Source of the DNA: Atopobiaceae bacterium
Lineage (GTDB): Bacteria > Actinomycetota > Coriobacteriia > Coriobacteriales > Atopobiaceae
Assembly (NCBI GenBank): GCA_022483015.1
Contig: JAKVOB010000001.1
Coordinates: forward strand, 1 to 64,000
DNA length: 64,000 nucleotides
Direction of reading: 5' to 3'
Shown: positions 24,937 to 32,130 of the stretch, piece by piece
Numbering within the stretch: the stretch's first letter is position 1
Layout of the letters: each line of letters starts with the position of its first letter
Program-made: the position numbers and the translations under genes
Notes under the pieces: model-generated
The model's input: only the letters and a program-made list of their open reading frames with translations
What the model was told of the DNA's origin: nothing
The model's database searches: none

Positions 24937-26052
24937 CTACTTGGTCGGCTTCCGCGTTGCAGGCTTGGGTGCAGGCTTCTTGGCGGCAGGCTTCACGGCT
25001 GGCTTGGGCGTGGCCTTCTTCGCAGCAGGCTTGGCGGCAGGCTTCACGGCTGGCTTGGGCGTGGCCTTCTTCGCAGCAGGCTTGGCGGCAGGCTTCACGG
25101 CTGGCTTGGTCGCAGGCTTCGCGGCGGGCTTGGTCGCGGGCTTCGCGGCCGTCCTTGCCGCTGGCTTGGATGCCGGCTTTGCTACCGGCTTCTTGGCTGC
25201 CGGCTTCTTTGCAGCGGACCTCTTGGGTGCGGCCTTCTTTGCGGCAGGCTTCTTGGCAGTGGCCTTCTTGGCCGCGGCCTTCTCCTCCGCGTACGACGTC
25301 TTGGCAGAGGGGTCGCCCAGGATCTCCTCCATGAAGTAGGGGAGCTGCTTCTGCCACCATGGCCAGTCGTGTGCCACGTCGGTTCCCCAATAGTCGAACC
25401 AGGCGGGGATGCCCTTCTCGGCAAGCACCGTGTCAAGACGACGCGTCGAGGCGAGGAGGTCATCCTCCCAGGCACCCTGACCGACGCAGAAGATGATGTC
25501 GGAGTCACGATACAGGCTCATCCAGTCATGGTCCTCGGGCATGTTGGGCAGGAAGTCCAACGGCGAGTTGTCATAGACCAGGGGCTCCTGGTAGTTCGGG
25601 AAGAAGTAGTCCGCGTTGTAGATGCCCGAGAGGCCGATGACCGTGTCGAACAGGTCCGGGCGACGGAAGAAGAAGTTGGCCGCGTGGAGCGCTCCCATCG
25701 AGCAGCCGGTGACCATGGCCTTGTCGAACTGATGGTTGCGCCTCTCGAGCGTGGGGAGGAGCTCGTCGGTCACGTAGGAGAACCATGCCTCCTGGCGGTT
25801 GATGCGGTCGAGCTCGTCTGCATCGTCGTCACACCAGGACTCGTTGTCGATGGCATCCACGAGCACGAGCTGGAGCTTGCCGGACTCGATCCAGGGCATG
25901 ACGGTCGCGACCATGCCGAAGTTCTCGAAGTCCGTGTAACGCCCGCCCATCGGCGGGAACGCAAGGCAGATCTTGCCCTTCGTCCCATAGACCTCATAGT
26001 CCATGTCACGGTCAAGCTTCTTGCTGTGCTCGCTGAAATGCTTCGCGTCCAA
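24937..26052 (-). CDS. Putative esterase with a long Lys/Ala/Pro tail
   Basis: Residues 1 to about 245 form an alpha/beta-hydrolase of the putative-esterase (esterase D-like) type: nucleophile elbow GCSMGALHAA, an acidic-residue region in DIIFCVGQGAWEDD, and a catalytic-His candidate in VAHDWPWWQ. The remaining roughly 125 residues are almost only K, A, P and T (KPAAKKATPKPAVKP units), strongly basic and disordered. This is like histone H1-type or PhaF tails that bind DNA or polyanions. No signal peptide is present. TTG 26052 is chosen because GGGAGG lies 6 nt upstream in the right register. It is probably cotranscribed with the ATP-grasp gene. The esterase substrate is unknown. Confidence 0.85.
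   Translation of the reverse strand: MDAKHFSEHSKKLDRDMDYEVYGTKGKICLAFPPMGGRYTDFENFGMVATVMPWIESGKLQLVLVDAIDNESWCDDDADELDRINRQEAWFSYVTDELLPTLERRNHQFDKAMVTGCSMGALHAANFFFRRPDLFDTVIGLSGIYNADYFFPNYQEPLVYDNSPLDFLPNMPEDHDWMSLYRDSDIIFCVGQGAWEDDLLASTRRLDTVLAEKGIPAWFDYWGTDVAHDWPWWQKQLPYFMEEILGDPSAKTSYAEEKAAAKKATAKKPAAKKAAPKRSAAKKPAAKKPVAKPASKPAARTAAKPATKPAAKPATKPAVKPAAKPAAKKATPKPAVKPAAKPAAKKATPKPAVKPAAKKPAPKPATRKPTK
24980..25109. repeat. 51-bp tandem repeat in the esterase tail
   Basis: Two full 51-bp units (24980-25030, 25031-25081) are essentially identical, and a third copies the first 28 bp. Each unit encodes 17 residues of the K/A/P tail, so copy number can change without breaking the frame. Confidence 0.85.
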
Positions 26053-26081
26053 GGCATGCCTCCCGGTCGAAGTTTTCAGTC

Positions 26082-26087
26082 ATTATA
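26082..26087 (-). promoter_or_regulatory. -10 box of the esterase promoter
   Basis: A perfect TATAAT on the minus strand lies about 30 nt upstream of the esterase start in the 158-bp divergent gap. No convincing -35 is seen. Confidence 0.5.
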
Positions 26088-26210
26088 GCCATATCAGGTC
26101 ATGGTGGTGTTTCTCGGCAGTACGAACGCGCAGGCCTCTGCGCATTCCACCTGCCGGCATGGGGTACTACTATCTAGACAGATGATGCACGTACGACGCA
26201 AAGGAGCGAC

Positions 26211-26657
26211 ATGGCATTCGACGCGAGCGACCTCTTCAGGAAGGCCGGCAGCCTCGCCGGTCAGGCCAAGCGGGCGGCCGAGGAGGCCGGCACCAAGGCC
26301 AAGCCCTTCCTCGACGACGCCGCCGAGAAGGCCAAGCCCCTCATGGAGCAGGCGGGAACCAAGGCCCAGGAGATGGCGGAGCAGGCCAAGCCCAAGGTCG
26401 AGGAGGCAGCCAAGCAGGCCGGCGACCTCCTCTCGACCGCACGGGACCAGTTCTCGCAAGGGTTCGAGAACTCCCAGGACGACGAGAAGGACGGGCTCGG
26501 CGATGTCGAGGGCAAGGCGCTCGAGGAGGGCTCTGCCGACGGGGGCGAATCCCCGGTGACGGCCTCGGAGCCGCCCGCTGACACGCCCGACCCGACCACG
26601 TCCGAGGATGTCGTGACCCCCTCGGAGGACGCTCCTGACGCCGACACCCAAGCCTAG
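26211..26657 (+). CDS. Amphipathic helical protein (phasin/LEA-like), function unknown
   Basis: The 148-residue protein starts at ATG 26211 with AAGGAG upstream. Residues 5-85 are one long helical stretch of A/K/E-rich near-repeats (GSLAGQAKRAAEEAGTKAKP, DDAAEKAKPLMEQAGTKAQE, EQAKPKVEEAAKQAGDLL), followed by an acidic, Pro/Ser/Asp-rich disordered tail. The 11-residue periodicity is like apolipoprotein, LEA and phasin proteins that coat surfaces or membranes. It is divergent from the esterase with the basic tail; opposite charges may let the two interact, which is speculation. No family is recognised with confidence. Confidence 0.75.
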   Translation: MAFDASDLFRKAGSLAGQAKRAAEEAGTKAKPFLDDAAEKAKPLMEQAGTKAQEMAEQAKPKVEEAAKQAGDLLSTARDQFSQGFENSQDDEKDGLGDVEGKALEEGSADGGESPVTASEPPADTPDPTTSEDVVTPSEDAPDADTQA

Positions 26658-26674
26658 CAGGCACCCATGTCCGC

Positions 26675-26721
26675 ACCTGCCTGCGACGGACCCTCCGAGG
26701 AGGCATCCGCCGCAGGCAGGT
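26675..26721. terminator. Bidirectional terminator-like hairpin
   Basis: Arms ACCTGCCTGCG (26675-26685) and CGCAGGCAGGT (26711-26721) pair perfectly, with an inner CCTCC-GA-GGAGG stem. It lies between two convergent genes. There is no clear U-run on either side. Confidence 0.6.
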
Positions 26722-26754
26722 CATCCGACCTCATCCACACGCGAGGGGCCCTCG

Positions 26755-27714
26755 TCAGAGGTTGTCGACCGCGTACTGGGCCTCGTCGGCCGTGAACTTC
26801 TCGCCATAGCTCGATGTGAGCTGGTCGTAGATCGCATCAGGTGACATGTTCATCTGCTCCTGGTAGCTACGGGCCTTGGCAAGCGCGTTGGCGTCATAGT
26901 CGACCTGGAGGTTGTCGACCGCATACTGCGCCTCGTCGGCCGTGAACTTCTCGCCGTTGTCCGATGTGAGCTGGTCGTAGATTCCCTGCCTCGACATGTG
27001 CATCTGGTCGGAGTAGCTCTTGCCCTTGGCAAGGGCATTCGCGTTGTAGTCGGCCTGCAGGTTGTCCACCGCATATTGGGCCGCATCGGTCGAGAACTGG
27101 TCACCGTACTCGGACGTGAGCTGGTCGTAGATTCCCTGCCTCGACATGTGCATACGCGAGGAATAGGACGCAGCCCTCGAGAGCGCCGAACGATACTCGG
27201 TGGGGACGTCAGCCGCGGCACTGCTTGACGCCGCAGGTGCCGAGACGGCCACCTCGCTCGATGCCGCGGATGCCGATGAGGGTGCCTCGCTCGATGCCGC
27301 AGACGTCTGGGCAGCCACGGGTGCCGCCTGGGTAGTCGCCGAGGTCGAGGTGCTGCCAGAGCGGCCGCCCGAGCATGCCAGCGCGACCGAGGAGAGCCAG
27401 CTGATGGTCCAGAACGCCATGAGGACGGTGACGATGACGCGGCCCACCGTTCCAGCGGGGACCTTGTTACGCCAGATGAGCCAGATTCCCACCGGTGGGA
27501 GGAAGATGCACATGAGGACCAGGAACCAGGTCCTGTCGAGGACGGACGCCTTCCTCCTCGGAGGCACCGCCGGAGCAGGCGTGGACGGAGGGCTCGGCTG
27601 CTGGCCTTGTGGCGACTCGGATGCCTGGGACTGGCCAGGCACCTCCCGCCTGGCAGAGGGTTGGCCGTCGGTCGCGCCGTCAGGGGGAATGGGTTGGTGG
27701 TCGTTGCTGTCCAT
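26755..27714 (-). CDS. Membrane protein with three Ltp-type repeats
   Basis: The 319-residue protein begins with a Pro/Gln/Ser-rich cytoplasmic region, then two hydrophobic segments (WFLVLMCIFLPPVGIWLIW and VIVTVLMAFWTISWLSSVAL) followed by CSGG and an Ala/Ser/Thr stalk. The C-terminus holds three near-identical repeats of about 48 residues: xxYSxxMHMSRQGIYDQLTSxYGxxFxxDxAQYAVDNLQ, shown here only as a pattern. This is the host-cell-surface-exposed lipoprotein (Ltp) domain. One phage Ltp blocks DNA injection by other phages, while chromosomal copies are common in Actinobacteria and Firmicutes. Whether this one affects phage is unknown. Confidence 0.88.
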   Translation of the reverse strand: MDSNDHQPIPPDGATDGQPSARREVPGQSQASESPQGQQPSPPSTPAPAVPPRRKASVLDRTWFLVLMCIFLPPVGIWLIWRNKVPAGTVGRVIVTVLMAFWTISWLSSVALACSGGRSGSTSTSATTQAAPVAAQTSAASSEAPSSASAASSEVAVSAPAASSSAAADVPTEYRSALSRAASYSSRMHMSRQGIYDQLTSEYGDQFSTDAAQYAVDNLQADYNANALAKGKSYSDQMHMSRQGIYDQLTSDNGEKFTADEAQYAVDNLQVDYDANALAKARSYQEQMNMSPDAIYDQLTSSYGEKFTADEAQYAVDNL

Positions 27715-27852
27715 GGGAATCTCCTTTGGTCGTATGGCGGCTCACGCCGTCAGGGACCATGCTAGGAACGCCCAGGACATTAATTCAGGTTCCCAACAGC
27801 CTGTGGGGACAGGCCACCCCCACGGTCGGGAGAACGAGCGGGGGCATTCCCG

Positions 27853-28458
27853 TCAGACCGAGAGCACGATGGCCATGGCCAGCGAGAACACGCCCACGGC
27901 CACGAGCGGCGCACATCCATCGAGGAAGGCAGGCACGGGAGGGAGCCGGTAATACAGCACGTAGCAGACCATGCTCCCCGCGAAGAGCGCGATCACCAGC
28001 ACGAGCAGCACGGCACTTGCGCCGGGCGTCAGGGCACCGACCCCCGCCAGGCAGTCGAGGATGTCGAGCTCGAGCGCGAACCAGGCCACGATGAGGAGCA
28101 GCTCCGTGGTGACCTGCCTGGAGAAGACCCGATTGGTCACGACCAGGGCCACCACATAGACCAGCGCGCCACCCACGAAGAAGACCCAGCCCGGGAGCGC
28201 CCATGAGGTCACCCCGCTGGACGTGATGGCCGCGTCGACCGCACCCAGGCCGTCGGTGATGCGATAGACCCCCCAGGCGCCGCATGCCACAGCCCCCAGG
28301 ATGCACGCCACGCCCACCCCGTACAGGACGCCTGTCGGCCTCTCTCGCCGCGGGTCGAAGAAGAGCCACCACCAGACGAGGTACAGGGCGGCACAGGCCA
28401 CGAGTGCCCCATGCCCATGGGCGATCCCCCATACCGGCCATGCCTCGTTCGCAGCCAT
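27853..28458 (-). CDS. Polytopic membrane protein, function unknown
   Basis: About 201 residues with five or six membrane helices (ALVACAALYLVWWWLFF, VGVACILGAVACGAWGVY, PGWVFFVGGALVYVVALVV, TELLLIVAWFALEL, SAVLLVLVIALFAGSMVCYVL, LVAVGVFSLAMAIVL) joined by short loops. The ATG at 28458 is preferred over one eight codons upstream because GAGAGGAG lies 6 nt before it. A short hairpin (GCCTGT/ACAGGC, 27799-27814) follows the gene. It stands alone between the Ltp gene and the diguanylate cyclase gene. I do not recognise a family. Confidence 0.75.
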   Translation of the reverse strand: MAANEAWPVWGIAHGHGALVACAALYLVWWWLFFDPRRERPTGVLYGVGVACILGAVACGAWGVYRITDGLGAVDAAITSSGVTSWALPGWVFFVGGALVYVVALVVTNRVFSRQVTTELLLIVAWFALELDILDCLAGVGALTPGASAVLLVLVIALFAGSMVCYVLYYRLPPVPAFLDGCAPLVAVGVFSLAMAIVLSV

Positions 28459-28765
28459 CCCGGCTCCTCTCCCCTGCCCCATGAAGGTCCCAGACAGGTA
28501 ACCGTATCCAGCCTAGCACGCATGCCGACAGGCAGGGGCCCGTCCTGCCGAGGCGCACCCATCAGCTCAGGCCCAGCAGAGAGGGCCCCATCCTGCCAGG
28601 CCCGAGGCACGTCCAGGAGGGTGCGTCGGCCCCTCCACCACGTTTGTCGCCATCCCATGTCACCCCGCCGAATCCCATGAACACGTACCTTCCAATCGGG
28701 GATAAACCACTCATGGGGAGGCGCCTGCTCCGATCGCGACGTCCATCACGGGGAGAGGACCCAAG
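28459..28765. other. 307-bp divergent intergenic region
   Basis: The gap between two divergent genes. Besides the two ribosome sites I see no coding frame, no tRNA and no recognisable riboswitch. I looked for a cyclic-di-GMP riboswitch because a GGDEF gene follows, and did not find its conserved core. It must hold both promoters, but no convincing -35/-10 pair stands out. Confidence 0.5.
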
Positions 28766-29921
28766 ATGTATGGCACCGTCACAGACGTGCTCGACATCGA
28801 GATCGGCGCCTTCTGCCTCTTCATCCTCATCATGGTCCTGACCAAGGTAACCGAGGGGTTCGGCTCCGAGGGCGAGCGCCTGGACTTCAAGGTCGTCGTC
28901 GCCTCCGCCTGCCTCATCGTCGTATGCGACGTGGCCACCCGCGTGCTCGAGTCCCAGACCATCCCGGAATCCCTCGTCGCGGCCGACCTGCTCATCAATG
29001 CCCTCTACTTCCTCTCCCCTGGGATCATGTGCTTCACCTGGTTGCTCTTCGCCCACAAGCGCCTTGGCTGGCACCGCCTGTGGTCGCGTCCCCACCAAGG
29101 TCCTGTTGGGCCTGCCCTGTGGCATCCTGGCCGTCGCTGCCGTGCTGTCGCCTTGGACGGGATGGCTCTTCTACGTCAGCGAGGGGGCCTACCATCGAGG
29201 CCCCATCTACCCGCTCCAGTTCCTGGTGCTTGGCTTCTACTTCCTGTCCAACCTCGTCATGTGCCTTCGCGCCGCCCGGTCGGCTGCGAACCGCTGGGAC
29301 CGCCAGGCCGCGCTCACGTTGTCCAGCTTCATGCTGCCGCCGATACTGGGCCTGCTGCTCCAGGTGGTCTTGCCGGGTTATCCCTTCGACATCGCCTTCA
29401 TCACCGCGGCGATCCTCCTCGTGTTCATGAACCTCCAGAGCGCCGAGATCCTCCACGACCACCTCACCGGCATCAACAACCGCCGACGGATCGAGTCGAA
29501 GCTCCAGGAGCAGCTGGGGTCGTTGGGCATGGGCGAGCGCCTCGTCCTGCTCATGATCGATGTCAACGACTTCAAGGTCATCAACGACACGTTCGGCCAC
29601 CCCGAGGGGGACCGAGCCTTGAAGCTCGTGGCCAAGGCACTCACCAGCACCTGCGGGAACCTCAGGACCGTGGTCGGCCGCTTCGGCGGGGACGAGTTCG
29701 AGGTCATCTGGAGACCGAAGCGCAAGGACGCCGCAGACCTGCCCGGCCTCATCGACGCCGCGATGCTGGACCTGAGCGAGTCCCATGAGCTGCCCTATGA
29801 ACTCACCTTGAGCATCGGTATGGCAGAGGAGACGGGACCCACCGACGCGACTCCCGACGAGCTGCTCAAGAGGGCGGATGCCGACCTCTACCGGAAGAAG
29901 AACCGCTTTCATCAGAGGTGA
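28766..29921 (+). pseudogene. Membrane diguanylate cyclase (GGDEF) with a one-base frameshift
   Basis: From ATG 28766 (GGGGAGAGGA upstream) the frame encodes five or six membrane helices up to LLFAHKRLGWHRLW. Near 29090-29093 (a run of four Cs) the frame is lost, and the correct sequence (VPTKVLLGLPCGILAV onward) continues in another frame to 29921. Deleting one C restores a 384-residue protein. The C-terminal half has the GGDEF domain intact: HDHLTGINNRR, MIDVNDFKVINDTFGHPEGD and the active-site FGGDEFEV. It would make cyclic di-GMP at the membrane. As written, the product would lack the catalytic domain. No EAL/HD-GYP partner or PilZ gene is in the window. Confidence 0.82.
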
Positions 29922-30010
29922 TGGTGCGGCCAGCGCACCCAGAGGGCCTTGATGGGCATGCACCACGAGGACCATCCACCACCGTCGGACGAGGATCCTC
30001 CATGGTCCCC

Positions 30011-30047
30011 TTCCCATCTATAACTGTGTCTGCTATGATTACAGTTA
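30011..30047 (+). promoter_or_regulatory. Promoter and operator of the hypR/rclA-like operon
   Basis: TTCCCA (30011-30016) and TATGAT (30034-30039), 17 bp apart, form a plausible promoter. Perfect 7-bp inverted arms TAACTGT (30021-30027) and ACAGTTA (30041-30047) flank the -10 box with 13 bp between. That is the expected size and position for a dimeric Rrf2 repressor. Autoregulation by the next gene is inferred. Confidence 0.65.
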
Positions 30048-30068
30048 ATCGGGAGGGGAGGTCATGCC

Positions 30069-30575
30069 ATGAACGCAGAGTTCGCGACCGCGACCCACGC
30101 CTTGGTCTATCTCTTGCATGTAGGACGCTGCGTCACAAGTGACGAGCTCGCAGACAACATCTGCACCAACCCGGCACGCGTGCGCAAGATCATGGCAAAG
30201 CTCTGCAAGGCCGGCCTCGTGAGCTCCGGCGCTGGCCGGGCAAGCGGCTATTCCGACGCCGAGGACCACGACCTGGCCCGCATCACCCTCCGCGACGTGA
30301 TCGAGGCCTTGGGCGAGAGTCCCGTCTCACCCTCCTGGCATCCCGGTGACGTGGACCGTCCCTGCCTCGTCTCCTCGGGCATGGGTGAGGTCATAGACGA
30401 CGTCTACGACAGGCTCAACGAGCGGTGCCTCGAGGAGCTGGCCAGCATCTCGATCGGACAGGTCCTGCACACCCTCGAGGAGCGGGAGGCAGGCCTCACG
30501 ACAGGCCCCACCGAGGCCGACCGGCACGATGTCGGCCTCGCGCACGCATGGCAGGCAGACACGTCTGGGGCATGA
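30069..30575 (+). CDS. Rrf2-family redox regulator, HypR-like
   Basis: A 168-residue Rrf2 regulator with an N-terminal winged helix (ATATHALVYLLHVGR, TSDELADNICTNPARVRKIMAKLCKAGLV). It lacks the Cx5Cx5C Fe-S motif. Instead it has Cys32 in the recognition-helix region and Cys99 in DRPCLVSS. In the Staphylococcus aureus hypochlorite sensor HypR, Cys33 and Cys99 form the sensing intersubunit disulfide, so the positions match well. It lies 28 nt before an RclA/MerA-type flavoprotein gene, just as hypR precedes merA. A role as thiol-based hypochlorite/electrophile sensor is inferred from these two facts. Confidence 0.85.
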   Translation: MNAEFATATHALVYLLHVGRCVTSDELADNICTNPARVRKIMAKLCKAGLVSSGAGRASGYSDAEDHDLARITLRDVIEALGESPVSPSWHPGDVDRPCLVSSGMGEVIDDVYDRLNERCLEELASISIGQVLHTLEEREAGLTTGPTEADRHDVGLAHAWQADTSGA

Positions 30576-30603
30576 CCCGGACGCGACCCCGGAAGGGAGC
30601 ACC

Positions 30604-32043
30604 ATGACCAGCTACGACGCGATCGTCATCGGGTTCGGCAAGGCAGGCAAGACCTTGGCAGGATCTCTCGCCAAGCGGGGGCGCACGGTCGCCCTCATCG
30701 AGCGCGACGCCGACATGTATGGCGGCACCTGCATCAACGTGGGATGCATCCCCTCGAAGTCCCTCGTAGGCAGCGCCGCCGAGGCGGCACGGCACGCGGA
30801 CGAGTCCGTTGAGGCCAAGGCGGAGCGCTACGCCGCCGCCATCGCCGAGAAGCGCCGCGTCACCTCCCTGCTCCGCGGCAAGAACTATCACAAGCTCGCC
30901 GACCTCGACACCGTGGACGTGATCGACGGGACCGCAAGCTTCGTCGCCCCAGGCACGGTCCTGGTCACACGGCCCGACGGCACGAGCGAGCGGGTCTGCT
31001 CACGGCAGGTCTTCGTCAACACGGGCGCCCGCCCGTCAGACCCTGGCATCCCTGGCATCGAGGGCAACCCCCATGCCTACACCAGCGAGACCCTCATGGA
31101 CGAGGACGTCCTTCCCTCCCGACTCACCCTCGTGGGGGCCGGCTACATCGGCATGGAGTTCGCCTCGATGTACGCGAGCTTCGGCTCGACCGTCACCGTG
31201 CTCCAGCAAGGGGAGACGTTCCTCCCCCGTGAGGATGCCGACGTGGCCGAGGCCATACGTGGGCTCCTCGAGGGCCAGGGGGTACGGTTCGTGCTTGGGG
31301 CTGACATCACCGCCATCGAGGGCGGCAACGTGCGCTACCGCGGTGGCCATCCCGCCGGCGAGGAGGCGGACGAGGCAGGACGGGAGCACGTCCTCGCCGG
31401 TGACGCCGTCCTCGTCGCGACGGGAAGGAGGCCCAACGTGGCCGACCTCGACCTCGCCGCCGCCGGGATCCAGCTCACCGAGCGCGGCGCCATCAAGGTC
31501 GACGGGCTCCTCCGCACCACGGCCCCTGACGTCTGGGCGATGGGCGACGTGGCCGGGAGCCCCCAGTTCACCTATGCCTCGCTCGACGACTTCCGCATCG
31601 TCGCCCAGCAGCTCCAGACGGGCGACCCCCTGGCCGCAGGCACCACGGACGGCTCATGGGGCACGCCAGACACGAGCTGGCGCACCACGTCCCAGCGCAC
31701 GAACGTCCCCTACTCGGTCTTCATGGCGACGCCCCTGGGGCGAGCCGGCATCACCGAGGCACAGGCATCCCGCGCCGGCCTCGACTTCCACGTGCTCAAG
31801 ATGCCCACGGCCGCCGTCCCCAAGGCACAGGTGCTCCGCCAGACCGGTGGGCTCCTCAAGGCGGTCGTGGAGGATGGGACCGACCGCATACTAGGCGTGG
31901 CGCTGCTCATGCCCGAGGCGCACGAGGTCGTGAACCTGGTCTCGCTCGCCATCGACCAGGGCCTCACCGCAGGCGACCTCGCCAGTCGGATCTACACGCA
32001 CCCCGTCATGTGCGAGGCGCTGAACGACCTGTTCGCACTGTAG
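30604..32043 (+). CDS. rclA: RclA/MerA-like flavin disulfide reductase
   Basis: A 479-residue class I pyridine-nucleotide disulfide oxidoreductase. The opening YDAIVIGFGKAGKTLAGSLA and redox pair Cys43/Cys48 in MYGGTCINVGCIPSKSL are those of RclA. RclA protects E. coli from reactive chlorine and reduces Cu(II). Other motifs are the second Rossmann VGAGYIGMEFASMY, DVWAMGDVAGSPQFTY, and the C-terminal dimer interface THPVMCEALNDLF, which lacks the glutathione-reductase-type His-x4-Glu-Glu wording. ATG 30604 follows GGAAGGGAG. The gene forms an operon with the Rrf2 gene upstream. HOCl defence is inferred; mercury reduction is unlikely, as no mer genes are nearby. Confidence 0.88.
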   Translation: MTSYDAIVIGFGKAGKTLAGSLAKRGRTVALIERDADMYGGTCINVGCIPSKSLVGSAAEAARHADESVEAKAERYAAAIAEKRRVTSLLRGKNYHKLADLDTVDVIDGTASFVAPGTVLVTRPDGTSERVCSRQVFVNTGARPSDPGIPGIEGNPHAYTSETLMDEDVLPSRLTLVGAGYIGMEFASMYASFGSTVTVLQQGETFLPREDADVAEAIRGLLEGQGVRFVLGADITAIEGGNVRYRGGHPAGEEADEAGREHVLAGDAVLVATGRRPNVADLDLAAAGIQLTERGAIKVDGLLRTTAPDVWAMGDVAGSPQFTYASLDDFRIVAQQLQTGDPLAAGTTDGSWGTPDTSWRTTSQRTNVPYSVFMATPLGRAGITEAQASRAGLDFHVLKMPTAAVPKAQVLRQTGGLLKAVVEDGTDRILGVALLMPEAHEVVNLVSLAIDQGLTAGDLASRIYTHPVMCEALNDLFAL

Positions 32044-32070
32044 GATACCGACCCATCCGACCGACCGAGA

Positions 32071-32110
32071 GACGACGCCCCCATGACCGTCGGGTCATGG
32101 GGGCGTCGTC
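32071..32110. terminator. Bidirectional terminator hairpin
   Basis: A perfect 18-bp stem (GACGACGCCCCCATGACC and its complement, 32071-32088 and 32093-32110) with a 4-nt loop, between convergent rclA and gltD. No U-run, so termination strength is uncertain. Confidence 0.7.
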
Positions 32111-32130
32111 GTGGGCCATCAGGTCATCCG

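Noticed and set aside
26755-27714. Prophage remnant suggested by the Ltp protein
   Set aside because: No integrase, capsid, tail, lysis or attachment-site features lie nearby, and flanking genes are chromosomal in character.
28459-28765. Cyclic-di-GMP riboswitch before the GGDEF gene
   Set aside because: The conserved riboswitch core and tetraloop-receptor sequences were not found.
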